NCBI GenBank assembly: GCA_902799905.1
Contig: CADCCB010000025.1
Coordinates: forward strand, 1-46,083
Length of the DNA: 46,083 nt
Source of the DNA: an uncultured Prevotellaceae bacterium
GTDB taxonomy: Bacteria > Bacteroidota > Bacteroidia > Bacteroidales > Bacteroidaceae
Direction of reading: 5' to 3'
The notes under the pieces were generated by a model. The model was not told the origin of the DNA, did no database searches, and saw only the letters and a list, made by a program, of their open reading frames with translations. The number at the start of each line of letters is the position of its first letter. The stretch's first letter is position 1. The translations under genes were made by a program, and so were the position numbers. Shown here one piece after another: positions 8,435 to 15,606 of this stretch.

Positions 8435-9121
8435 TTATTTATGGAACATTGCGCCAATGATATAATAGTGTGGGCAGAATTTGAAGTAGTCGCTGGTCTT
8501 GGCTTTCTCCTCAGTCAGTTCGGTCTCTCCACAGAAACGCCATCCTTTTGCTTGCTCATCCCACCAGAAAGAGCCGTAAAAGACAAGGGGAATGAAGGTG
8601 TCAAGGGAGAACGAAGTGGGCTGGTATGGCGCTTTCTGATAGCGGTAAATGGTTTGGGGTGCTCCGGGAATAGGCTTCAGCGTCAGTTTCCATGGCGAGG
8701 CATCATTGCGAGAAGAACGCAGGGTGATGGTCTCGATGGAGTCCGACTGAACGGGTGAGAAACCAACAGCGAGGGTCTTGGCCAGGCGATAGATGCCACG
8801 CTCCATATCGTCAGCATCATTCTCTGCATAGATTTCCTGCTGGTCTTTCTCGTTGAAGTCTGAAATCATGGTCTTTGTCCTGAAGCCGTAGAGTTTCTTC
8901 TCGTCAATCATCCCCTGCTGGTTGTACTCGCGGATGACGATGGTGAAGCCCGATGCGGAATCGCGCAGAGAGGAAATGTCGTAGGTGTAAACCTCGTAGC
9001 CACACAAGGCCATGTGTTCCATGAAGTCCTCGGGCGTGGCCGCTACTTTTTTGATTCCCTGTCCCAGCCCCCTCATTGCAACAAAGACGAGCATCATCAT
9101 GATGATTGCTTTCATGTTCAT
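8435..9121 (-). CDS. DUF5041-like exported protein
   Basis: A 228-residue protein with a signal peptide (MNMKAIIMMMLVFVAM..., ending near GLGQG). The body contains TPEDFMEHMALCGYEVYTYD, an aromatic IPLVFYGSFWWDE and a final PHYYIIGAMFHK. From memory these resemble the Bacteroidales DUF5041 family, of unknown function. The frame stays open upstream to 9193, but the TAACTTTG promoter element at 9152-9159 lies inside that extension, so I chose the ATG at 9121. It forms a two-gene unit with the TlpA-type gene 6 nt downstream, which may act on the same envelope process. Confidence 0.75.
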   Translation of the reverse strand: MNMKAIIMMMLVFVAMRGLGQGIKKVAATPEDFMEHMALCGYEVYTYDISSLRDSASGFTIVIREYNQQGMIDEKKLYGFRTKTMISDFNEKDQQEIYAENDADDMERGIYRLAKTLAVGFSPVQSDSIETITLRSSRNDASPWKLTLKPIPGAPQTIYRYQKAPYQPTSFSLDTFIPLVFYGSFWWDEQAKGWRFCGETELTEEKAKTSDYFKFCPHYYIIGAMFHK

Positions 9122-9151
9122 ACACTTTACCTTATTTGACAGTTTTGGCTG

Positions 9152-9159
9152 CAAAGTTA
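9152..9159 (-). promoter_or_regulatory. TAACTTTG -7 element for the DUF5041-tlpA unit
   Basis: Minus-strand TAACTTTG, a consensus Bacteroidetes -7 element, lies 31 nt before the chosen start at 9121. No good TTTG box is seen at the usual distance, so the promoter is only half supported. It argues against the longer start at 9193. Confidence 0.5.
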
Positions 9160-9218
9160 AAAAAAAACATGCAAAGAACGCATTGGCGGACAAAAAAATG
9201 AGGGGCGAGGGTGAAAGT

Positions 9219-9234
9219 CTTTACTTCGGTAAAG
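9219..9234. repeat. CTTTAC-TTCG-GTAAAG hairpin, copy 1
   Basis: A perfect 6-bp stem closed by a TTCG tetraloop, preceded by GAAAGT. The same element (GAAAGTCTTTACTT, 2-nt change, GTAAAG, then ATT) recurs at 10460-10475. The two copies share about 22 of 25 nt, so they are members of one repeat family. The 350-nt gap 9122-9473 otherwise holds the promoter and the hairpins listed separately, and no gene. Confidence 0.5.
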
Positions 9235-9359
9235 GATTTTGAGGAAAGGACGGATGAATGGGCCGACAACAGAAGAAAAGGAGGCAGGTACGACAGAAAG
9301 AGGACTAAGGATTTAAAGACTTTAAGCATCACGAAGTAGCGGCCTAAACCTTATAGAGC

Positions 9360-9413
9360 AAAATCGGCGGAATTTGTGAGCAAATCCGCCGATTTTGTTG
9401 ATCAATTTCGCCG
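9360..9413. repeat. Long hairpin with three CGCCGATTTT arms
   Basis: AAAATCGGCGGAATTTG (9360-9376) pairs with CAAATCCGCCGATTTT (9381-9396) around a TGAG loop, giving 16 pairs with one bulged A. A third near-copy, CAATTTCGCCGATTTT, follows at 9403-9418 and can compete for the first arm. The ends are T-rich on both strands, so it could terminate transcription either way, or be an interspersed repeat. Confidence 0.6.
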
Positions 9414-9422
9414 ATTTTGGTC

Positions 9423-9443
9423 AGATAGGAAATATTCCTGTCT
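9423..9443 (-). terminator. Hairpin downstream of the Crp-like gene
   Basis: AGATAGGAA pairs with TTCCTGTCT (9 pairs, one G-T) around ATA. It lies 30 nt past the stop of the minus-strand Crp-like gene. No long U-run follows directly, so with the hairpin at 9360 it is a candidate terminator region rather than a textbook one. Confidence 0.4.
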
Positions 9444-9473
9444 ATCTTGACACCTAAAGTTTAGAGGAGAAGG

Positions 9474-10055
9474 CTACTTCTTACCATAGGTGATGTCGCG
9501 GCGAAGCATAGAGAGGGTCTTAGGCGTGATGCAGAGAAACGAGGCAATGGCGTTGAGTGGCAGTTCGTTCACAATGCCAGGGCAACGCTGCATCAACAGG
9601 TCATAACGCTCGCGAGGCGTGGTACAATGGAGGTCTATGTAGCGTTCGTGAAACTGGCAGAGAATGTGCTCGCCTATGACGGCTCGCAACTCCATCGTCT
9701 CGATGCTCTGACTGAAGAAATTCCTAAGGGTCTCGCCGCTGACCCGCAACACGCGACTGGGCATCATCGCCTCAAGCGTTGACAGCGCCGAGCGACCATA
9801 GAGGAAACGGGGATAGTCGGCCACGAACTCGCCCGCAAACGAGAACCACGTGGTATGAGGTTTTTTGTCACTGACGCTTCTAGTCACAAACTTGAAGCAG
9901 CCGCTCTCCACATAGGCAATCCACCTTGCCGGTTCGCCCTGTCGCTCCATCAATTCTCCCTTGCTGAATGTCAGGGCCTCACCCTCGCGTTTGATGAACT
10001 CCAGCAGTTTGTCGAACTCCTTTCCCAATGACGAAATGTTGTATTTCTGTTCCAT
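9474..10055 (-). CDS. Crp/Fnr-family transcriptional regulator
   Basis: A 193-residue regulator. Residues about 25-115 form the cyclic-nucleotide-binding-type beta barrel (FSKGELMERQGEPARWIAYV, then ESGCFKFV), a long dimer helix follows, and the C-terminal winged helix is at about 150-190 with LNAIASFLCITPKTLSMLRR as the recognition element. It has no cysteine cluster of the FNR iron-sulfur type. The ligand is unknown; Bacteroidetes encode many such proteins without the cAMP-contacting residues. A near-consensus promoter lies just upstream, and it appears to be transcribed alone. Confidence 0.9.
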   Translation of the reverse strand: MEQKYNISSLGKEFDKLLEFIKREGEALTFSKGELMERQGEPARWIAYVESGCFKFVTRSVSDKKPHTTWFSFAGEFVADYPRFLYGRSALSTLEAMMPSRVLRVSGETLRNFFSQSIETMELRAVIGEHILCQFHERYIDLHCTTPRERYDLLMQRCPGIVNELPLNAIASFLCITPKTLSMLRRDITYGKK

Positions 10056-10074
10056 GCTAAAACTATTGACGCTG

Positions 10075-10104
10075 CAAAATTAAATGATTCTCCTGAGAAC
10101 TCAA
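10075..10104 (-). promoter_or_regulatory. Promoter for the Crp-like gene
   Basis: Minus-strand TTG (10104-10102), 19 nt, then TAATTTTG (10082-10075), fitting the Bacteroidetes pattern. It ends 20 nt before the ATG at 10055, leaving a very short leader. Confidence 0.6.
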
Positions 10105-10231
10105 CGAGCACGTCCTGACATTTGCCTGACATTTGCAATCTTTTAACCTCATTTTTTATAACTTCGCACACAAAGGCATGAACCGCATCACTGCGTCCCA
10201 TGCCGATTCACGTAAAATTAAATACATTCTA

Positions 10232-10333
10232 CTAGTCCTCAGCATCATTCCGATTTCCGAAGAAGTCCAGCGCGACTTTTAGCATTCGAGTCCTTAACTC
10301 CTGGGCGATGAGTTCAAATTCAGAACGTGTCAT
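10232..10333 (-). pseudogene. N-terminal fragment of an ECF sigma factor
   Basis: A 33-codon frame reads MTRSEFELIAQELRTRM and ends FFGNRNDAED, followed by two stop codons in a row (TAG TAG). This is the usual beginning of a Bacteroidetes ECF sigma factor, where region 2.1 is followed by VVQ(D/E). The break comes exactly before that motif. No later part of a sigma factor is found in another frame, so most of the gene is gone. A 34-codon plus-strand frame (10178-10279) overlaps it and is probably a shadow. Confidence 0.55.
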
Positions 10334-10411
10334 ACATCTATATTACGCTTGCCCTTGCCAAATGTTAAGTTGAAAAAACTATTATCGGCAGCGAAGTTAC
10401 AGAAATGACAC

Positions 10412-10453
10412 AAAAAAGCCTTCGGCTAAACTCAGAAAGCGAGTGCCGAAGGC
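10412..10453 (-). terminator. Intrinsic terminator after the zinc-finger gene
   Basis: GCCTTCGGC (10418-10426) and GCCGAAGGC (10445-10453) form a perfect 9-bp stem. On the minus strand it is followed by TTTTTT (complement of 10412-10417). It lies 32 nt past the stop at 10485, as expected for that gene's terminator. Confidence 0.75.
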
Positions 10454-10459
10454 GAAAGT

Positions 10460-10475
10460 CTTTACTTATGTAAAG
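10460..10475. repeat. CTTTAC-TTAT-GTAAAG hairpin, copy 2
   Basis: Second copy of the element at 9219-9234, again preceded by GAAAGT and followed by ATT. Here the loop is TTAT. It lies between the zinc-finger gene stop and its terminator. Confidence 0.5.
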
Positions 10476-10484
10476 AATTCTGGC

Positions 10485-10799
10485 TTAGTCGTTGGTGTGG
10501 ATGGTGCCTCGACCGAAGCAGCGGGTGCAGAGCACGGCACCCTTTCCGGCACAGGTGCGGCACTCATTATAGCCGGTGCCTTCGCAGATGCCGCATTGGT
10601 ATGACTCACCTTTATAAACGACTGTGCCCGATCCGCCACACTTGGCGCAAGCGAAGCGCGGACTGCCGAGACATGTAGGACATGTCAACTTGCCACTGCC
10701 ACCGCACTTGTCACAGGTTTGATCTCCGCAGATAGTAAAACTCATGGCGACCATTGCTATCGCTACGATAAGGAATGATCTGAAAACTGACTTCTTCAT
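10485..10799 (-). CDS. Exported CxxCxGxG zinc-finger protein
   Basis: A 104-residue protein with a signal peptide (MKKSVFRSFLIVAIAMVAMS) and four CxxC-type repeats like the zinc-binding region of DnaJ: CDKCGGSG, CAKCGGSG, CGICEGTG and CRTCAGKG, plus CPTC and CTRC. There is no J domain, so it is not DnaJ. The role is unknown; metal binding is likely. The frame is open to 10856 with a second ATG at 10838, but the TATCTTTG promoter element at 10843-10850 would place transcription start near 10838, so I chose 10799. A strong terminator follows the gene, which stands alone. Confidence 0.75.
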   Translation of the reverse strand: MKKSVFRSFLIVAIAMVAMSFTICGDQTCDKCGGSGKLTCPTCLGSPRFACAKCGGSGTVVYKGESYQCGICEGTGYNECRTCAGKGAVLCTRCFGRGTIHTND

Positions 10800-10842
10800 A
10801 GTTGATGCGTTGTTAGTTATTTTGATGTTCTCTTTCATGGTG

Positions 10843-10850
10843 CAAAGATA
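10843..10850 (-). promoter_or_regulatory. TATCTTTG -7 element for the zinc-finger gene
   Basis: Consensus -7 element on the minus strand, 43 nt before the chosen start. The -33 region is A/T-rich without a clear TTTG. It makes the two upstream in-frame ATG codons unlikely starts. Confidence 0.55.
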
Positions 10851-10862
10851 GGGCATCCGATA

Positions 10863-10906
10863 TAAAAAGAAAAGGGATTTCCCCTATTTGTTGAGAGGAA
10901 ATCCCT
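10863..10906 (-). terminator. Intrinsic terminator of the atp-queC operon
   Basis: AGGGATTTCC (10873-10882) and GGAAATCCCT (10897-10906) form a perfect 10-bp stem with a 14-nt loop. Read on the minus strand it is followed by TTTCTTTTTATA. It lies 20 nt past the queC stop and closes the operon. Confidence 0.8.
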
Positions 10907-10926
10907 ATTATTTACAGTAGCCGGTG

Positions 10927-11583
10927 CTAAAGATAGAGCGTGGGGTCGGCAATGCCTGCCTCGGCAAAAGCCTCCATACGCTCCACGCAGGTGCCGCACT
11001 TGCCGCAATGACGCTCGCCCCCTTTGTAGCACGACCAGGTTTCGCTGTAGTCAATGCCCAGTTGGGCACCGCGGGCGGCTATCTGGCCTTTGGTCAGATG
11101 AGTGTAGGGCGAGAGCAGACGCACGCCGTTGAACGTGCCGGCACAGGCCGTGCGATCGAAAGCCTCGACGAATTCAGGGCGACAGTCGGGATAGATAGTA
11201 TGGTCACCGCTATGGTTGGCCATCATCACATACTGCAGCCCTCGGCTCTCAGCCAGACCTACGGCCACGCTGAGCATGATGCCATTGCGGAAGGGCACTA
11301 CCGTAGACTTCATGTTGTCTGCGGCATAGTGGCCTTCGGGGATGGCCTCCCCACCCTGCAGGAGCGAACTCTCGAAATACTGGGCCATGAACTGCAGGGG
11401 GATGACCAGATGCTCGATGCCCAGGCGCTGGGCATGCAGACGGGCAAATGGTATCTCGCGTGCATTGTGCTTCGACCCATAGTCGAAGGTGACGGCCAGC
11501 GCGATGCGCTCCTGATAATCATAGAGCAGCGTGGTGCTGTCCACCCCGCCGCTCAATATCAGTATACAATCCTTCTTCTCCAT
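10927..11583 (-). CDS. queC: 7-cyano-7-deazaguanine synthase
   Basis: QueC converts 7-carboxy-7-deazaguanine to preQ0 with ATP and ammonia, in the cytoplasm, on the way to queuosine in tRNA. The 218-residue protein has the PP-loop LSGGVDSTTLLYDY at about 9-22 and the C-terminal zinc site CYKGGERHCGKCGTC. Length is normal. The start ATG shares its A with the stop of atpG (TGATG), so translation is probably coupled to the ATP synthase operon, an unexpected neighbour. The operon terminator follows 20 nt later. Tgt, which inserts the deazaguanine base, is encoded at 40125-41267 in this window. Confidence 0.95.
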   Translation of the reverse strand: MEKKDCILILSGGVDSTTLLYDYQERIALAVTFDYGSKHNAREIPFARLHAQRLGIEHLVIPLQFMAQYFESSLLQGGEAIPEGHYAADNMKSTVVPFRNGIMLSVAVGLAESRGLQYVMMANHSGDHTIYPDCRPEFVEAFDRTACAGTFNGVRLLSPYTHLTKGQIAARGAQLGIDYSETWSCYKGGERHCGKCGTCVERMEAFAEAGIADPTLYL

Positions 11584-12554
11584 CAGTTGTTCACCGAGCC
11601 TCCTACGATGTCGAGCAGTTCGTTGGTGATGGCCTGCTGGCGACCCTTGTTGTACTGCAGGTTCAACTGGCGCAGCAACTCATCGGCATTGTCGGTAGCG
11701 GTCTGCATGGCCACCATGCGGGCGGCATGCTCAGAGGCGATGCTGTCGAGCAGAGCGGTATAGAGCATCAGGTGGGCCATCTTGGGCAACAACTGGGTGA
11801 GCACGGTATTCATGTCGGGCTCTACGATGAAGTTGTCGTTGAGAGGCTTCACCTCTTCCTCAGAAGTCTGCTTCTTAGGACGGCGGTTCTTCTTCAGATA
11901 GTCCTGGGCCTTCTTGGTGACCACATTGGTGGTGAGGTCACGCTCGTGGTCGCGATCCAGTTCCTCCTCCACATCGATGGGCAGGAAGGTCTTCTGCGTA
12001 AGAATCTGCGAACCAGCACTCTTGAAGTGGTGGTAAATGAGGTCTACCCTATCCAGTTCGCCGTCGGCAAAGCGCTCGCCCAGTTCGTAGGCCAGTTCGA
12101 TGCATTCGTGCACGTTGGGTTTGTCGACCAACGCGCTACGGTCGCCCCGCACGTTGAAGCCCAGTTTGCGAGCCTTCTCTGCCACTTTGCGGCCTATGGG
12201 ATAGACTTCCACGTTTTCTGCTCCCAACTCCTCACTGAGGGCCTTGACGGCATTCGTCATCAGACGGATGACATTGGCATTGAAGCCTCCGCAGAGCGAT
12301 GAGTTGCTGGAGAAGACCACCAGGGCCACTCGCTTGACGGGACGCTCCTGATCGTAGATGGTATGTGCCTCGGCCTCGGCCGCCAAGAACGACTTGAGGA
12401 TATGCTCCAGCATGGTCTCGTAGGGCAGCATGTTCTGTATGGCCACCTGCGCATGATGGAGTTTCGACGAAGCAACCATCTTCATCGCACTCGTGATCTT
12501 GCGGGTCGACTTGACCGAAGCGATACGTCCTTTTATCTCCTTTAATGACGGCAT
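11583..12554 (-). CDS. atpG: ATP synthase F1 gamma subunit
   Basis: The central rotor shaft of F1. The 323-residue protein has the conserved N-terminal helix (SLKEIKGRIASVKSTRKITS, then AMKMVA) and C-terminal helix (ARMVAMQTATDNADELL). It is about 35 residues longer than most gamma subunits. The extra sequence lies near residues 195-240, is rich in Lys and Arg (KKNRRPKKQTSEEEVK) and interrupts the middle domain; such insertions occur in Bacteroidetes. It begins 6 nt after atpA and overlaps queC by one base. Confidence 0.97.
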   Translation of the reverse strand: MPSLKEIKGRIASVKSTRKITSAMKMVASSKLHHAQVAIQNMLPYETMLEHILKSFLAAEAEAHTIYDQERPVKRVALVVFSSNSSLCGGFNANVIRLMTNAVKALSEELGAENVEVYPIGRKVAEKARKLGFNVRGDRSALVDKPNVHECIELAYELGERFADGELDRVDLIYHHFKSAGSQILTQKTFLPIDVEEELDRDHERDLTTNVVTKKAQDYLKKNRRPKKQTSEEEVKPLNDNFIVEPDMNTVLTQLLPKMAHLMLYTALLDSIASEHAARMVAMQTATDNADELLRQLNLQYNKGRQQAITNELLDIVGGSVNN

Positions 12555-12560
12555 AGGCTA

Positions 12561-14147
12561 TCAGGCTTTAAACGTGCCGGCGATGTCGGCCATGACAGCC
12601 TCGATTGCCTTTGTTGTGTCATCGTCGATCTTTCCGCTACCCAGCGTAGCAATGACCTCGGGCTTGGTGGAGCGCAGTTTGTCGAGGAACTGGTCCTGGC
12701 ACTGGCGCACCTTGTCGATGGGCACATCGCGCATCAGTCCGTGCACGCCGCAGTAGAGGATAGCAATCTGCTCGCCTACGGGCATGGGGCTGTACTGGGG
12801 CTGGATGAGCAACTGGTTGTTCTTACGGCCACGGTCCAGGGTCATCGCCGTCACGGCATCCATATCGCTGGAGAACTTCGAGAAGGCCTCAAGTTCACGA
12901 TACTGGGCCTGGTCGATCTTCAGCGTACCGGCCACCTTCTTCATGGACTTGATTTGTGCCGAACCACCTACACGGCTCACGGAGATACCGACGTTGATGG
13001 CGGGACGGAAGCCCTGGTTGAAGAGGTCGCTCTCAAGGAAGATCTGACCGTCGGTGATGGAAATCACGTTGGTGGGGATATAGGCCGACACGTCGCCTGC
13101 CTGTGTCTCGATGATTGGCAGGGCTGTGAGCGAGCCACCACCCTTCACATGACCCTTCATGCACTCAGGCAGGTCGTTCATCTGCTCGGCCACCTCCTGC
13201 TGCTCGTTCATCTTGGCAGCACGCTCAAGGAGACGGCTGTGGAGATAGAACACATCGCCGGGATAGGCCTCACGTCCGGAAGGACGACGCAGGATCAGCG
13301 ATACCTCACGATAGGCCACAGCCTGCTTCGACAGGTCGTCGTAGACAACCAGTGCGGGCAGTCCGCGGTCGCGGAAATACTCGCCGATAGCGGCACCAGC
13401 AAACGGTGCGTAGTACTGCATGGCGGCAGGATCGGCAGCGGTAGCGGCCACCACGATGGTGTATGGCATGGCTCCGTGCTCCTTCAGCGTCTGCACGAGG
13501 GCTGCCACGGTGGAAGCCTTCTGGCCGATAGCCACATAGATACAATAGACGGGCTTGCCAGCCTCGTAGAAACTCTTCTGGTTGATGATGGTGTCAACGG
13601 CAATGGCGGTCTTACCCGTCTGACGGTCACCGATGATCAACTCGCGCTGTCCACGGCCGATGGGAATCATCGAGTCGACAGCCTTCAGGCCCGTCTGAAG
13701 GGGCTCCTTCACCGGCTGACGATAGATGACACCAGGGGCCTTGCGGTCAAGCGGCATCTCGAACGAGTCTTTCAGGTCGATGTCACCCTTGCCGTCAATG
13801 GCCTCACCCAGAGGATTGATGACGCGGCCCAGCATGTTGTCGTTGACGCGGATGCTGGCGATGCGGCGTGTGCGCTTGACCACCATGCCTTCCTTGATGC
13901 CGGAGGTGGTGCCCAGAAGCACGCAACCCACGTTGTCTTCCTCAAGGTTCATCACGATGGCCATCGTGCCGTTCTCGAACTCCAGCAGTTCGTTGGCCTC
14001 GGCATTGCGCAGGCCATAGATGCGGGCCACGCCGTCGCTCACCTGGAGCACGGTACCCACCTCGTCGAACTGCTCACCGCTCGAGATGCCCTTCAACTGG
14101 TCGAGTAGCACCTGACTGACTTCGCTTGGTTTGATTTTATCTGACAT
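12561..14147 (-). CDS. atpA: ATP synthase F1 alpha subunit
   Basis: The non-catalytic nucleotide-binding subunit of F1. The 528 residues include the Walker A motif [10 protein letters not shown] and the signature [18 protein letters not shown]- and C-terminal domains are complete. It lies 6 nt upstream of atpG and 53 nt downstream of atpH. The latter gap contains a short tandem repeat (14161-14197). Confidence 0.98.
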   Translation of the reverse strand: MSDKIKPSEVSQVLLDQLKGISSGEQFDEVGTVLQVSDGVARIYGLRNAEANELLEFENGTMAIVMNLEEDNVGCVLLGTTSGIKEGMVVKRTRRIASIRVNDNMLGRVINPLGEAIDGKGDIDLKDSFEMPLDRKAPGVIYRQPVKEPLQTGLKAVDSMIPIGRGQRELIIGDRQTGKTAIAVDTIINQKSFYEAGKPVYCIYVAIGQKASTVAALVQTLKEHGAMPYTIVVAATAADPAAMQYYAPFAGAAIGEYFRDRGLPALVVYDDLSKQAVAYREVSLILRRPSGREAYPGDVFYLHSRLLERAAKMNEQQEVAEQMNDLPECMKGHVKGGGSLTALPIIETQAGDVSAYIPTNVISITDGQIFLESDLFNQGFRPAINVGISVSRVGGSAQIKSMKKVAGTLKIDQAQYRELEAFSKFSSDMDAVTAMTLDRGRKNNQLLIQPQYSPMPVGEQIAILYCGVHGLMRDVPIDKVRQCQDQFLDKLRSTKPEVIATLGSGKIDDDTTKAIEAVMADIAGTFKA

Positions 14148-14160
14148 TGTTTTCTTTTGT

Positions 14161-14197
14161 TTTTTCGTTACTACGTCATAACGCCATTACGTCATGA
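14161..14197. repeat. Short tandem repeat between atpH and atpA
   Basis: The motif TACGTCATAACG is followed 16 nt later by TACGTCATGACG. It fills most of the 53-nt spacer. It belongs to a group of short tandem-repeat spacers seen elsewhere in this window (see 15563-15606). Confidence 0.45.
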
Positions 14198-14200
14198 CGA

Positions 14201-14743
14201 CTATTTCCTTAACTGTGTGAGAATCGAGTTGAGTTGCGACTTCACGCTGGAATCCATACGATAGGTGTCGTACTCGAGAATGAACCCTCCAATGATGTCG
14301 GGATCGACCTCGGTCTCGAATTCTACAGTTCCCTGAGTCTTGCTTTCCACCATGCGGCGCATCTTCTGCTCCATGGCAGGCGATACGGCCACAGCGGTGG
14401 TCAGTTTTCCACGGATGATATTCTTCTGCTTGCGATAGAGCGTGACGTACGAATTGGCCATGAACTGAATCATGTTCTCCCTGTCCTCCTTCAGCACGAG
14501 GGCGATGAAGGCCTGCGACAACTGGGAGGCCGCCTGCTTGCCACCAACGGCGGTGAGCAGGAGCATCTCCTTCTTGTCCTTGGAGAGCATCGGATTGTCT
14601 ATCGTCTGCCGAAGTTCTGGCACCTCGACGAAACTCCTTGCCATGAGCATCATCTCTTGGTACACGCTTTCTTCGATATTCGCATCGACCGCACTCTTCA
14701 ACAAGGCACGGGCGTAACGAACCGATATGACTCCTATATCCAT
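14201..14743 (-). CDS. atpH: ATP synthase delta subunit
   Basis: The peripheral-stalk subunit joining F1 to the b subunits. The 180-residue protein has the N-terminal helical domain typical of delta/OSCP (VRYARALLKSAVDAN) and the C-terminal signature near DPDIIGGFILEYDTYRMDSS. Length is normal. It follows atpF by 12 nt. Confidence 0.95.
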   Translation of the reverse strand: MDIGVISVRYARALLKSAVDANIEESVYQEMMLMARSFVEVPELRQTIDNPMLSKDKKEMLLLTAVGGKQAASQLSQAFIALVLKEDRENMIQFMANSYVTLYRKQKNIIRGKLTTAVAVSPAMEQKMRRMVESKTQGTVEFETEVDPDIIGGFILEYDTYRMDSSVKSQLNSILTQLRK

Positions 14744-14755
14744 ACGCTATACGTT

Positions 14756-15256
14756 TTATTTCTCGTTTACAGTAACATCATCCAGCATACGGTCGATGAG
14801 ATCCATCTGTGCCTGATCGCCCTGCAGGTTCTGCTTGAGGACTTTCTCGGCAATCTCGACGCTGAGCGCAGCAACCTGCTTGCGAATGTCGGCGAGAGCC
14901 GCCTTCTTCTCCTGCTCGATAGCCGCCTTGGCATCTTCCAGCATCCGGGCACCCTCTTCGCGGGCCTTTGCCTGGGCTTTCTCTACAATGGCATCGCGGG
15001 TTTCGGCAGCCTCCTTCAACATCAGGGACTGCTTCTCGCGCGCTTCCTGCAAGATGGATTCACTTACCTTCTGTATATTGGCAAGCCGTTCGTTGGCCTC
15101 CTCAGCCTTGCGCAGCGATTCATCGATGTAGTTCTTGCGCTCTCTCACCATCGTAGTGATGACGGGGAAGCCCCATTTCCACAGGATGAACAGCACTACG
15201 AAGAACGTCAGAGACATCCAAAACAGTAGGCCAGTATTCGGAATTAATAAATCCAT
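14756..15256 (-). CDS. atpF: ATP synthase b subunit
   Basis: The membrane-anchored stator. The 166 residues have one N-terminal transmembrane helix (about 8-28, FWMSLTFFVVLFILWKWGFP) and a long charged coiled-coil (about 35-150) rich in Glu, Lys and Ala. Only one b-type gene is present, so it probably works as a homodimer. It lies 24 nt after atpE. Confidence 0.95.
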   Translation of the reverse strand: MDLLIPNTGLLFWMSLTFFVVLFILWKWGFPVITTMVRERKNYIDESLRKAEEANERLANIQKVSESILQEAREKQSLMLKEAAETRDAIVEKAQAKAREEGARMLEDAKAAIEQEKKAALADIRKQVAALSVEIAEKVLKQNLQGDQAQMDLIDRMLDDVTVNEK

Positions 15257-15280
15257 ACGCTGAATGCTTTAAAAGACATT

Positions 15281-15523
15281 TTACGAGAGACACATGAAGG
15301 CGATAACGGCTGCGAACAGAGCCACACCCTCAATCAGAGCAGCAGCGATAATCATGTTGGTCATCAGTTTGCTGATAACTTCGGGCTGACGGGCCATAGC
15401 GTCCATAGCAGAGCCGCCAATCTTACCAATACCAATACCTGCACCAATAGCAGCAAGACCTGCGCCAACAGCGGCGCCAAACTGAGCAACACCTGTGATG
15501 TCCATTAATAATGATGTAATCAT
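15281..15523 (-). CDS. atpE: ATP synthase c subunit
   Basis: The 80-residue proteolipid that forms the membrane rotor ring. Two helices are joined by the polar loop ARQPE; the first is glycine-rich (GAGLAAIGAGIGIGKIGG) and the second carries the ion-binding glutamate in LIEGVALF. In sodium-type c subunits a glutamine stands in the first helix and Ser or Thr follows the glutamate; here these are Ile and Gly, so proton coupling is the better guess. It precedes atpF in the operon. Confidence 0.96.
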   Translation of the reverse strand: MITSLLMDITGVAQFGAAVGAGLAAIGAGIGIGKIGGSAMDAMARQPEVISKLMTNMIIAAALIEGVALFAAVIAFMCLS

Positions 15524-15562
15524 AATTGTTTTGTTTTTAAAATTGTTATTATAATATATTTC

Positions 15563-15606
15563 TTAACTCTCAATCTCAAACCTTAAACCTTAAATCTCAA
15601 ACCTTA
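15563..15606. repeat. CTCAAACCTTAAA-type tandem repeat spacer
   Basis: Between atpE and atpB lies a run of imperfect 7-9-nt units (CTCAATCTCAAA, CCTTAAACCTTAAA, TCTCAAACC). It reaches into the atpB stop codon. A close relative of this run occurs inside the coding sequence of the helicase gene at 43157-43195. Confidence 0.5.

Noticed and set aside
9132-9332. 66-codon minus-strand frame upstream of the DUF5041-like gene
   Set aside because: Hydrophobic by chance; it overlaps the promoter element and the hairpin repeat.
10178-10279. 34-codon plus-strand frame with a TATAACTTCG upstream
   Set aside because: It overlaps the better supported sigma-factor fragment on the other strand, and its protein resembles nothing.
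10485-10799. DnaJ chaperone
   Set aside because: Only the cysteine repeats are shared; there is no J domain or C-terminal substrate domain and a signal peptide is present.
12741-14108. Long plus-strand frame of 455 codons opposite atpA
   Set aside because: It is antisense to the highly conserved atpA, is rich in His and Leu as such shadows are, and matches no family.
15563-15606. CRISPR-like array
   Set aside because: Units are only 7-9 nt with no spacers of constant length, so it is a short tandem repeat.
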